Positions 48,001 through 58,535 of a DNA stretch of 64,000 nucleotides are shown here, in pieces (within the stretch, counting starts at the first letter, position 1; every line of letters begins with the position of its first letter). Below the pieces are notes generated by a model that was given only the letters and a program-made list of their open reading frames with translations, made no database searches and was not told where the DNA came from. The DNA comes from Morchella semilibera. Taxonomy: Eukaryota > Ascomycota > Pezizomycetes > Pezizales > Morchellaceae. The position numbers were made by a program, and so were the translations under genes. The DNA lies in contig WBVU01000005.1 of the NCBI GenBank assembly GCA_009192285.1, positions 1,692,731 through 1,756,730 of the forward strand. The letters run 5' to 3'.

Positions 48001-49505
48001 TGCTGACTACAGTCTATCACATCTCACTAGCATGTTACAAGACATTGCCGTCGATTTACTTACCACGGTGACATCGACCTGCCACTACTGTGATCCTGGA
48101 GGGAAGAAACCAGCTCGCACCCATTCACCAGGCTCTCTGACTAGTGTTAATCACAATCGGTATACGGAAGCTTCAAGAACTTTCCGGGGCCGTATTACTG
48201 ATGCCCCCAGCTTTATAACCTGATCTGCCGGAGAATTGATGTGTTTATGAAAAATTGACTGTTGGCCGAAAGGGATTCAAAGCAGTACTCATCCATGATC
48301 AATAATCATCTCCGCATAGCTCTGAGCTCAAGACAGCTCGAGTTCGTCGGACCTACTAATTAGTCATTGGCGGGCTTAAAGCTCTTAAAGTTACGGGTAG
48401 ATCCAGCCATTAGAAGCCTAAGGCCATTAGGCCAGGATAGCTACGGCCCCACAGGGCTAAGCCACCCTCTCCTTATAGCGTTTGGAGCCAGCAGGGGTGA
48501 AGGAAGTAAAAAGGTGGAGGGATAGACTCTTCCTGCCATTGCTTACAGGTTGGGTAAAATCCCATCTACTCCAGCTTTGACTATATGTAGGTACTCCAAC
48601 AAGGGATCAAGGGCTGGAGGAGGGGAGAGGAAAGAGAACAAGGAAAGGAGAGCCCTCGGCCTTCTCAACCTGGCCTCAAGTTCTCTGAAAGTTCACTTCT
48701 ATTGATGCATTCAAGTTGTAAGCAAGAACCCCACCCCGATCAAGGCAATTCTGATCTGGGGAAAGCTGCTGCAGTACCTAGCTCTACCTCCATCTGCCTC
48801 GTTCCAGAAGCTGTCTGGACGCTGAGCGCCACAAGGCAAGGTACCCGAAGAACGCAGACTCTGTGCCGTGCTAAAATAAACCAGGGTACCGTAGATATCA
48901 GCCCTCAGCCAACCCGTTGCCACCAGCGTTATCAGATGGGAGATGCAGCGCGGGGGTTTATTGTAATTTTTTTTTTCTATGCAACACCGGAAGGGGAAAA
49001 AGTAAACAAAATTTTCTCTTTCACCTAACCCACGAGAAAGATATTTCGTCCTACATATAACTCTTTTTTTCACATTGAAAAGACTAGCAAAAGAGGGTCT
49101 CGGTTTGCTACGGCAAGCGGGCAGCGGCGGCGGGAGTGTTCGGCCGGCAGTGATCGGTGGGGTAGCAAACATGTTCGAGGCGTGGGATGCCCATCTAAGC
49201 TTTTTTATTTTTTGTCTTCTTTTTACCCCCAAAGGGTATCAATTTACCCCTTGTAACTAGATTACCTATTCAATTCGGTCAAACTTTTTTTTTTTTCGTC
49301 CCTCCTTCTATGGTGGGTGTTGGCCAATACAGTAATTTGCGGATTGCGCTATTATCACCTCTTACTAAAAACACATATATATATTGTTCTACCGCCCACA
49401 TTTTCTCTCTCCCTTCCACCCCGCTCCCATAAAAGTGCTCCGTAGCATAAAAACCCCCAAACTACTCTATTTCGGTACCCCCAATCTCAATCGACAACAG
49501 AAATC
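45034..49505. other. 4.5-kb gene-free region
   Basis: No convincing gene. Two clusters of TACATGTA occur (46063-46206 and 47378-47512). The stretch 47848-47882 has C runs followed by A/T runs. The right end is the PDX1 promoter, with a TATATATA-type stretch at about 49373-49383 and a pyrimidine-rich leader. Confidence 0.55.
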
Positions 49506-50666
49506 ATGTCCAGCGATCTCCCAGTTAACGGTAACGTCGAGCGCTCAGCGCTTTCACCTCAGTTTCTCGTCAAGGCTGGTTTGGCAAGAATGCTTAAGGG
49601 AGGAGTCATCATGGACGTTGTCAATGCCGAACAGGTATATAACAATCTCACCTTTTTTTTCTTAGATGGAAAAACTTTTCTCTTCTTTCCTTTTTTCCTC
49701 TTTTTTTCTTTTTATTTTGTACCAGCATCTAACAGTTATTTGTCTAGGCCAGAATCGCTGAGGAGGCTGGTGCCGTCGCCGTTATGGCACTTGAGCGTGT
49801 CCCCGCTGACATTCGCGCGGAGGGTGGAATTTCAAGAATGTCTGACCCTAAGATGATCAAGGAGATCATGGAGGCCGTTACCATTCCCGTGATGGCCAAG
49901 GCTAGAATTGGCCACTTCGTGGAGTGCCAGGTATGTTCAATATGAGTCATTGACTTCCATCTTTTATTGCGAGTAGCCTAAACTAACGAATACGCTAGAT
50001 CCTCGAGGCCATCGGTGTCGACTACATTGACGAGTCCGAGGTTTTGACTCCCGCTGATAATGTTCACCACGTCGTCAAGCACAACTTCAAGTCCCCCTTC
50101 GTTTGCGGATGCCGTAACCTTGGAGAGGCCCTCCGCCGTATTTCTGAGGGTGCCGCCATGAGTATGTTAACTACAATGAGTCATTCCCACCAAATCGATA
50201 TTAATATTTCTATTTAGTCCGCACCAAGGGTGAAGCCGGTACCGGTGATGTCGTTGAGGCGGTCAAGCACATGCGCACCGTTACCAACGAGATCCGCAAG
50301 GCCCAGGGCCTTGCCGATGAGGAGCTCTATGTCATGGCCAAGGAGATTGGTGCCCCCTTCGATCTCTTGAAGGAAACTGCCCGTCTTGGTCGTCTCCCCG
50401 TTGTCAACTTCGCCGCCGGGGGCGTTGCGACCCCCGCCGACGCTGCTCTTATGATGCAGCTGGGATGTGACGGTGTTTTCGTTGGATCCGGTATCTTCAA
50501 GAGCGGAAACGCATCTGTCAGGGCCAAGGCTATTGTCCAGGCCGTCACTCACTACAACGACCCCAAGGTTCTTGCCGAGGTGTCTACTGATCTTGGAGAG
50601 GCTATGGTTGGACTCAACGTTGAGAGATTGCCTGAGAACCAGAGGATGGCAAAGAGGGGATGGTAA
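49506..50666 (+). CDS. SNZ1: pyridoxal 5'-phosphate synthase subunit PDX1/SNZ
   Basis: The synthase subunit of the DXP-independent vitamin B6 pathway; with the glutaminase Pdx2/SNO it makes PLP from ribose 5-phosphate, glyceraldehyde 3-phosphate and ammonia. Exons 49506-49634, 49748-49930, 49999-50161 and 50218-50666 give 307 aa, the normal length. The TIM barrel is complete: [12 protein letters not shown] with Asp37, [14 protein letters not shown] with catalytic Lys94, DEADVLTPAD-like [12 protein letters not shown], and [13 protein letters not shown] with Lys162. [31 protein letters not shown] forms the phosphate site near the C-terminus. Codon use is strongly C-ending in exon 4, suggesting high expression. 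No SNO partner is in this window. Confidence 0.97.
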
Positions 50667-51920
50667 GCACCGTCTCCAGGAACTGCATTTCTGGGGGGAG
50701 GGAAAAAAATTGGGTTGGTCTGAGTCTTTTTCAACAATAGCGTATGGTTTGGGGGTTTCTGTTTTTTTTTTTTTTTTGGCTGGTTATAAAGACTTCTTTC
50801 TCCTGGGTTCTGTTAACTGTTTCCTCTTTTTTATTTTATTATATATTTCTTTTCTTTATATTATACTTCTCTCTTGTCACTGAGTCAAGTATTCAACTGC
50901 TTGGGGGAATTATTAAATAGCTATCAAATATCCCACCCGGAAATTCTCGTGAATGCGATATTTTTTTTAGCGATCGTCCCCCACTTTCCTTTTCTGGGTG
51001 ATCGGCTAAACCCGGTGTTGAGCCGCATTGCGCCATTTGTGATAGACTCTCCTATGATGATGATGATAGAGTATAGTAGATGATGGTATAGCTTTCGTCA
51101 GTTGACTATCGCCAATGAACCTCAATACCCTGTAGTTCCTTTGGAGATGGAGGTATGTGGTTGGGCTCCCACGGTGCGGACTCCGCCCATTGTCCTCATC
51201 GAAGCATGAGCTGCTGTAGGCGAGACAGAGACTCCTGGAAAAGAGAACGGAGATGGGGGGCTTACATATTCGTAGATGGTATTTTTACATGAAGTAGTTT
51301 TGACCTGAACCAGTCACCTCTCCTCACTAAACATTTTCAGGCGGCCACAACACACAACACACGGCAGCTCTACAAAACAAAAAAGAAAAAATCAAGCGTT
51401 TCCTACATGCAGATGTTTCCCAGGACCCCTAGATTTGGAATTGCACCAAACCTTCTCGGGAGTGACTGGTCATGTATGTATAGCTCGATTCGCGAGGCGT
51501 ATATATCGAGCTGCAAGATCGATCTCTTCAGCTTGTGCTATGTGCTTCTTGGTGTTGGGTCTGCTGCACATGACTGCTTGTGTTTCCGGGTTGGGGCTGC
51601 ATATGAACGTTTTGAAGGTAGGTCAAGTATGTTATGTACCTACATGTATGCAGCTGGACCAATGCATGGGAACAGATGCTGGGTGAAACCCTCGGATGTG
51701 CCTGCTGAACCTTCGACTATCGTGTGTGCAGCGGTTCATAAACTATCACTCGATTTACGGAACTCTGCTTCACCTTTGAAACATACCCTCCGGGGCCTGC
51801 TAAAACATTTGGAACTGGTCAACACTCATACAGGAACCACTCGTCTCAATCCGAGAGCCACACAAGCAGTACACATGTACATATAGCAGTACCCCCCCCC
51901 CTTTCCATAGTCTCACTTCG
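50667..51920. other. convergent intergenic DNA
   Basis: 3' flanks of PDX1 and the HNH gene. No gene recognised. Contains a T16 run at about 50763-50778, T-rich sequence to 50880 and a C11 run at about 51891. Confidence 0.6.
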
Positions 51921-53034
51921 TTAATAATAATAGACATTAGTTACAAAGATCATGTTCTCCGCTTCACGCGATTCCTCCGCTTCACATAATTCTTCCGCTT
52001 CACATAGTTCCTCCGCTTCACATGTTTCCTCCGCCTCACATATTTCCTCTGCTTCACGTGATTGCGCCAGACGACTGAATAGCTCATATATCATCCTTTG
52101 CTGAGGCTTAGGGCCGCGGCGAATTTTGCTAATCATATCAGAGCCCGACGGGAAATTAATCTCGTAGATAGGCTCTCCAGCTCTTCTCATGTTGGCCATT
52201 ACTGCCTGTCGGAAGTGCCAACGCAAAACCTGATCGACTGGTCGGCGCGGATCCTCGAGAAACCGCTGGTCGAGATGCGTCCCGGCGATGCCGTTTTTAT
52301 CCTTGTCAAAGCACACGATCTTGTAATTATCCTAAAACAATTAGCCAATAATACATCATGAAAATAAGGTATTTATACATCAGGATTGATCGACACAAGG
52401 TAGCCCTCAAAAAGGTCATGAATGCTACTCTCAAGCAACAAACCATTTTGCACAGAGTTGATTGATCCACTAGCCGATGGAATTGTGATCCAACTACCAT
52501 AGTTACAGTACGACCAGTAGTCTTCGTAGGCCAGCGGAAAGATATACGCAACCTTGAAGCCCCTCCAGGAATCTTGAGCACCTATAGCCTCTTTCCCAGT
52601 TATGACGCATCGCCGGTCTCGCTCACGAACAGCATCACGGAACGCTGCGACACGTTCACGAAATACCGAGACCGTACGAACCATCCAAGGATCCTTGTTG
52701 ACCTCATAGAGACCTATTGATAACTCAGCTGCTTGGCCACGAAAGCATAAAGGATAACTCAGCTGCCTGGCCGCGAAAGCATAAAGGAAAGCTCACCACC
52801 ACCAGTGACCACATAGTACTTGCCAGGCTGCAGCGGATTGTCGTCCCTGCGGACTACATTGCCACCTTCATCATACAGGAGGTATCCGTTATCAAATATA
52901 ATGATAATCTCCACCATTGAGAGGAAATTGGCGTTTGTCACGCCGTTGGTGATAATGAGACCGCCGAGAACCGTGAAACCGCCTTTATCGTAGATGTGGA
53001 CGTCGCGCCCCAGTGAGCGATCATCAGCGGACAT
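51921..53034 (-). CDS. fungal HNH-nuclease-domain protein
   Basis: Exons 53034-52797, 52713-52379 and 52331-51921 give 327 aa. The N-terminal ~80 residues (DVHIYDKGGFTVLGGLIITNG...GKYYVVTGG) match the companion domain found before HNH in many fungal paralogues. The HNH_2-like core follows: RDRRCVITG, WRGFKVAYIFPLAYEDYW, INSVQNGLLLESSIHDLFEGY and SINPDDNYKIVCF, in which AYIFP takes the place of the more usual AHIFP and might weaken catalysis. The C-terminus carries six EAEE-type hexapeptide repeats. Intron 1 consists almost wholly of a 34-bp tandem duplication. The biological role of this family is unclear; genome defence, self/non-self recognition or selfish-element origins are possible. The ATG at 53034 is the first in frame. 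Confidence 0.85.
51955..52070 (-). repeat. 18-bp coding repeat (EAEExC)n in the HNH gene
   Basis: Six head-to-tail 18-bp units near the 3' end encode EAEE followed by a variable pair (IC, TC, LC, LC, SR and a partial copy). The units differ by a few bases, so the array is neither brand new nor old. Confidence 0.85.
52720..52787. repeat. 34-bp tandem duplication within an intron
   Basis: Units 52720-52753 and 52754-52787 are identical except for two transitions. They fill most of the 83-nt first intron of the HNH gene. Without one copy the intron would be 49 nt, still a viable fungal size. Confidence 0.85.
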
Positions 53035-54978
53035 TGTGGTGTTGATCACCAAGCGAAGTGTATACCAAGAGGGATGCAGGATCCCTCGTCGAATGGTGGG
53101 AAACCCTCCCTAATAACATGCCAAGCGTCCCTTGACTTTTACCTGGCTTATATAACTACATGTACTTACATGTACATGTACAAGTGGAATGCCGCCTCCG
53201 ACCGCATACGCAGTATGTGCATTCCATGCAGACTGTCTCTGTTTATGAGAGGCCTGAAATTATACTATTCAGAAAAGCTTATACTTTTTAGATAATATAG
53301 AGACATACATGTATTTATAACCCTTTTATGCCTTGGCGTAGTAGACAACTGAAAAACATACATTTTCTCCGTGGCATGACAACGTTTATCCCTAGGACAT
53401 CGTTTCCTAGGCTTGTACCCCGGAGGCCCTCAAAGTGATGCAACGACGATAAAGAACCACAATTTCGCAGCTATTGGCCGCCGTGCCCAAAGTTGGAGAT
53501 GCGTGTGATCCATATATGTAGTTCGAATTGAATTAGATAGGGCTATATAGTAGTCGGAAGCAAAAATGGGAAGTAGGCCTAGCTTTGGTGGCCGTAACAG
53601 TGTATTGAGCTTGTCGCATCATTTTAAGGACCCCTGGGGTACAATAATTCCAACAGGTTAATGAATCAACCAATCAAAATCAACCAATCAAAATCAACCA
53701 ATCAAAAAAGTCAACCAATCAAAATCAACCAACAGGTACTAACTTAGTGAAGCGAGTGATAAATTGTGATTCATATCAGGATCTTACAGTTGATCAGCCG
53801 CCCGCGCCCCAGAAATATACTAAACGAATGTTCCTTTCTTTTTTATAGTTTACATGAATTTTGGTCCCGGAGTGAGCACCTGTGCTCCTACAAAAAGCCC
53901 CAGTCCACCGAAATCAACACAGCCATCTTGTGTAACAAAGCAACATTTAACTCTGATAGGGTTTAATGAACGACCATAAGATCGCACGGGCGTATATGTG
54001 AAATTAGCTAGTTGTAGCCAGTCCTTGGGTACTTAATTTTTAATATCGATCCAGTATATAATACCCCCTACCTGGCATGCAGCTTCTGGTTGTGGGGAAA
54101 TACCCTGCGCGTGGGAATAACCGACCAGCCTGAGACAACGCCCTAGATGTTACGTATTTTTCTTCTAGTGTCTTTACAGATTTAAACGGATCCAGCTGTG
54201 CAAGGGATGGGTTCTTGGCACACGAGTGATACCTTGTGATTGTATCTACGCACGGTGCCTAGTTAACGATACACAAGTGGGATGGGGGTTTAAGAGGGCG
54301 GAAGTTGAGAGATACAGGAGAAAGTGGGAGAGTAGGGAGTGGGTGAGACTTAGTACCCCCCTCGGTTTCTCAGAAACTAGTAGCTAGTAGAGCTCGAGAC
54401 ATGCTCCCTGGCCTGGCGTGAGGAGGGGGATTGTTGGAGATGGAGGAAAGAGGTGCTGGGATAACGGGTGACGGAGGCTTGAGGGGGTGGGAAGATGGGA
54501 GAGGAGGTCAATTTGCATATAGATAGCTTCGATAGCTCTCTGAATATAGATTGAGTGTCTACAGTACAATTCGACTTGACCTACATTACAAGGCTGTGAT
54601 TATGGCATTATGTATATACTTTCATAAACCACCCACTGTATCTCACAGATAAATGTTGTCTCTGGTGGAAGTCCCTCTATACATTTCTAGCACAACATCC
54701 GAGTGCTAATGTAAGAGGAGATTCAACGTCAATCGCATAAAGCCAGAACATACAAGAGCCAGAAAAAAAAGAAAAAAAAGAAAGAAACTTTTTCTGAAAC
54801 CATGATTGATACTATAATCCGTCTTTAACTGTACAAATAACCTTCCGTAACCAAAGAAGTTACATGAAGTACAACTACCCTCCCTCCCCCGCTGCTATCC
54901 CAGAGATGAGAATTTCACATAAAACATTCCTACAGTCAACACCTTTAAAAGGGTACATTCCCCTTGCTTCTCTATCTA
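53035..54978. other. intergenic DNA between the HNH gene and PET127
   Basis: Upstream of HNH and downstream of PET127. No gene recognised. Contains a cluster of TACATGTA palindromes (53157-53180, 53302), the CCAAT minisatellite (53667-53735), and an A-rich stretch (54764-54788). Confidence 0.55.
53667..53735. repeat. 14-bp minisatellite carrying CCAAT boxes
   Basis: Five near-identical units of CAACCAATCAAAAT (one with a 3-bp insertion) lie head to tail, the last being truncated. Each of the first four contains CCAATCA, which fits the HAP/CBF-complex core. The array sits about 630 bp upstream of the HNH gene start. The flanks share AACAGGT. Confidence 0.8.
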
Positions 54979-57900
54979 TCATACACTACTTCTCTGATGG
55001 CCTCCCGCCTTATATACCACCGGCTCTCCGCTAAACGCTTTCTCCTGCTCTGCCGCCCACGTACGTCCCTCCTTCGACAGCGTGCGTAGATACTTCACGT
55101 AGCCGCTAATCTCGTCGCTGTCCTCCGTGAGGATCCTATGCTCAACGGCCTTCTTGCGTCGCAGCTTGACGCTGTTGTAGGTGTTCCATGCGCGATCGTT
55201 GGTCCGCGCCTCGATAATATTGTACTCGATGGTCCACTTGTCGGTCTTGGAGAGGTGTTCTGGGCGTAGCACCGCGCGGCCGTTGACGAGGTTGTAGGTT
55301 GTAAGCGTCATGGCGAGGATAGGGGGTTTGGACGATTGGGGGGGGTCTTGAGGGTCTCGGAGGCCTCGGAGGCAGCCTCGTCTTCTTCGAGCTCCCCAGA
55401 CTCTTCAGCGATCTCTCTGGATTCTCCTAGATCCCCGGACTCTTCAGAGGCCTCTCTAGATTCTCCTAGATCCTCGGACTCTTCAGAGGCCTCTCTAGAT
55501 TCTCCTAGATCCTCGGACTCTTCAGAGGCCTCTCTGGATTCTCCTAGATCCTCGGACTCTTCAGAAGCCTCTCTGGACTCTTCAAGTTCCCCAGACTCTT
55601 CAGGGGCATCTTCGGACTCTTCAGAAGCCTCTCTGGACTCTTCAGAAGCCTCTCTGGACTCTTCAAGCTCCCCAGACTCTTCAGAGGCCTCTCTGGACTC
55701 TTCAAGCTCCCCAGACTCTTCAGAGGCATCTTCGGACTCTTCGAACTTTTCAGGCTCTGCGGAGGCCTCCTCGTTGATCTCTTCAGAGATCTCCTCTACA
55801 GTCTCCTCAACCACAGCCTCCTCCTCAACCATTGCCTCCTCCTCAACCACAGTCTCCTCCTCAACCACAGTCTCCTCCTCAACCACAACCTCCTCCTCCG
55901 TAGCCTGCACACTCTCCACAGCTACCTCTGTCTCGAGCGAGCTCCCTATATCCTGCTGCCCCTGCTCAAACGGCTCCTCCAGCGCTACCTCCTCCAGCGC
56001 TACCTCCTCAACCTCCCCTGCCACCCCCTTTTCTGCCTCCTGCTCTGTCACCGCCGCCGCCTTGTCTTCCGCTACCTCTAACACGGGCTCCTCCTCGATA
56101 GCACCAAACTTCTCCGCGATTCTTTTAGACTCTGCCTTCTTCATGACACTTTCACGCTTTTCTTCGAGGCTCTTGAGGAACTCGTTCATGTCGCGCGTGT
56201 TCCTGTTCTGTATCTTTTCAATCTGCTCCTCGGACACGGGCTCAGCGATGATGTACATCTGCGGCGTCTGTGTCTCACGGGTCTCGAAATGGAGGCGGAG
56301 CGACTATGTTTCTGTTAGTTTCCCCTATAGAATATAACTGCGAGTGATCACTCATGATTTACATACCTGCTCCGGGAACTTTTCTGTCGCGCGGTCCAGA
56401 ATCTGGTTCAGTAGAATCAAACTGGCTTTAAACTCCTTCTCGCCCACGCTCGAACCATAGCCTCCATGTATGGTACTGTCCATCTCGTCGAGCCCTACAT
56501 ACTGGAACCCAAAGATACGCTCTGTGTTGTGGAAAGCCACAAAGATACCATCCATACGCCCCATCCTCACCTGCAATGAGTATTTTAGGAATGCCGCCCT
56601 GATCATGTCAAAATACTCGCGCTCAAAGCTCTCCCACTGCCCCTTGAGGGTCTTGATCTGGTACCCACTACCCAGATGGAAGTTACCCACGTCCATGCGC
56701 ACACTCACAACAGCGCGAGTCTTCAAATCGAACATCCCTGTTCCTGGCAACCGTGGATCGTATGCATCGAGCTGCGAGCGCATAAGGAAGTCACCCAGCG
56801 TGCTGTAGTGGAATGTGTCTGGGTGTTGCATTAAGCCCGTGTCGTTGCCGTCGCGCTTCGCAGCATTGACTTTGCGCAGCGACTCATATTCGGCTGGTGG
56901 CAATGTGAGCATCTTCTCCAGAGACCGTCCAAGCAGCGAAAGTATGCTATCGGTGTCAAACTCCTTGTCCGCGTCGATAGCATAGGTCCCATTTCCCTTA
57001 TACCTCAAGAACGTTGCCACGGGAGCTCTCGACAGCTGCGTGAAGGAGCGATACTCGACTGGGAATCCCTTCGACAATGACTCTGCGTTTATCCCACGCC
57101 AGTGTGAGAGCAGGTAGTGGAAGTGGGAGAGGATGGACGTCATTGACGATGTGGAGCCCGAGTACTTTTTTCCCAGCGACTTTGCAAGGCTCTCGAGCTT
57201 CTTGTCCTTCGATGAGGTGATGTACGAGTCAACGGCCTCAAAGTCGAACTCATGCACGGGCATAATGTCACGCAGGTAGGGTTCGAAGTTGTAGACACGC
57301 GAGCGTGGGTCCTGCAGATGGTGCACACCGGGGTTGAACAGAACGCGGTCGAGGTCGTGATGGATATTGGGCGGGTTTTGATGGCTGGGCATTTCAATTG
57401 CTATCTTTCACATTAGTATCATTCCCCATACCCTCCCCCCGTTCCCACAACCACAAAGACACAGAAGCACTCACGTTCCAGAATTGCCGTATCTGGGTCT
57501 ACACTCTTGAGCCCTACTGGCCTCGATGCAGTCTTCGCCCCCTTTTCTTCTTCTTCCTCCCACTTCCTCTTTGTGCTCCCACTCTCTGTACCTTTCGCTA
57601 GCGCTTGTGCCAAAGTCATACCACCTGCCGTGGCGGTGGCCCTCCGCTTGCCACTAACCAACCTCGCCAGTGCCTTTTTCTTCTCCACTTTTGGCTTCTT
57701 CATCTTTGCTTCCCTCTTCCTTCTCGCCTTCTCCGCCGGGTCCGCGGCCAGTTGCTTCGCGACAATGGCATCAATGCCCTTCTTCATCTCATCGACGGGA
57801 CTGTTGTCATCTTCAGGCTTGGACTTGGACTTTGCCTTCTTGGCGGTGCTAGCTGCCGAGGAGCGTTTCTTAAGGCATGGGGACGTGGTAGTGAGGGTGC

Positions 57901-58006
57901 GAAGACTAATTCTTAGTGGGGAGAGGGTGCTGGATGTTGAGGGTTTGCAGAAGAGGCAGACGAAGGGGGCGCTGCCGGGGGCCCGGCGCAACGCATTCTT
58001 AAGCAT
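54979..58006 (-). CDS. PET127: mitochondrial RNA-processing protein Pet127, frame-shifted in this sequence
   Basis: Pet127 is a mitochondrial membrane-associated factor for 5' processing of mitochondrial transcripts; the family has a PD-(D/E)XK-nuclease-like fold. Exons: 58006-57475, 57400-56367, 56303 onward. Exon 1 gives an Arg-rich mitochondrial presequence and Lys-rich linker. Exon 2 has the hallmark HDLDRVLFNPGVHHLQDPRSRVYNF, FDFEAVDSYITSSKDKKL, and FDLKTRAVVSVRMD. Exon 3 continues (SLRLHFETRETQTPQ...), then runs into about 230 acidic, repeat-rich residues. The conserved C-terminus (TYNLVNGRAVLRPEHLSKTDKWTIEY, 55311-54979) is in a different frame. The break is at a G8 run, 55338-55345; one extra base there would restore the join. 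I see no plausible intron across it. Confidence 0.85.
55427..55890 (-). repeat. acidic coding minisatellite in PET127
   Basis: Units of 39 bp encode ESREASEESEDLG-type blocks, with at least three near-identical copies in 55440-55560 and more diverged copies to 55740. An adjoining older array (about 55790-55890) encodes VVEEET-type hexapeptides. Both lie between the conserved parts of Pet127. Confidence 0.85.
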
Positions 58007-58535
58007 TGGACGGCTGCGGTGGTCTCTTGGAGTATTTGTCTATCTGTATGAGAGAAAGTGAATTGATTACTGTGAGAGAGAGGGAGAGAGGGAGAGAGGG
58101 AGAGAGGGAGAGAGGGAGAGAGGGAGAGAGGGAGAGAGGGAGAGAGAGTGAGTGAGTGAGTGAGAGTGAGAGTGAGAGAGAGAGTGGGAGAGTGAGAGTG
58201 AGAGTGAGAGAGAGTGGTGAAGATGATGATGGTGGTGGTGGTGATGGTGATTTGGGGGTTGTGATTTTGATTGCGATTGTGGTGGGGCACACTTTTTTTT
58301 CTTTTTTTTTTTTTTCTCTCTCCCTCATCAGAAATGATTTTCATGCAGGAAGTGAGTGATGCTGCCGGGTAGGGTAACCGCCAGGGGGGCCCCGCCATGC
58401 AATGCACAACACCCCACCAGATGAGTTACAAATATATACATGTCGGACCCGAATGCAATATAATAGCCACAATTTATCAATTCGCCCGACATAATTAAAT
58501 TATTCGATATCTACTCCGACATTACGACTACCAGA
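58007..58535. promoter_or_regulatory. divergent promoter region of PET127 and KAE1
   Basis: A 529-bp head-to-head gap. 58072-58215 is a G/A microsatellite of GGGAGA and GAGT units, followed by a GGT/GAT-rich part and a T-run (58291-58315). The long purine run could be a nucleosome-free or triplex-forming element between the two start sites. Confidence 0.6.
58072..58215. repeat. purine microsatellite (GAGAGGGA)n
   Basis: About 140 bp of almost pure G/A on the plus strand, beginning with at least eight GAGAGGGA-type octamers and ending in GAGTGAGT units. Immediately upstream (minus direction) of the PET127 start. Confidence 0.85.

Noticed and set aside
55336-56337. 333-codon Ser-rich open frame (+) opposite PET127
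   Set aside because: It is the antisense shadow of the Glu-rich repeat exon; stop codons are depleted because of the repeat composition.
57507-58061. 184-codon open frame (+) opposite PET127 exon 1
   Set aside because: Antisense of the Lys-rich presequence and linker; no independent support.
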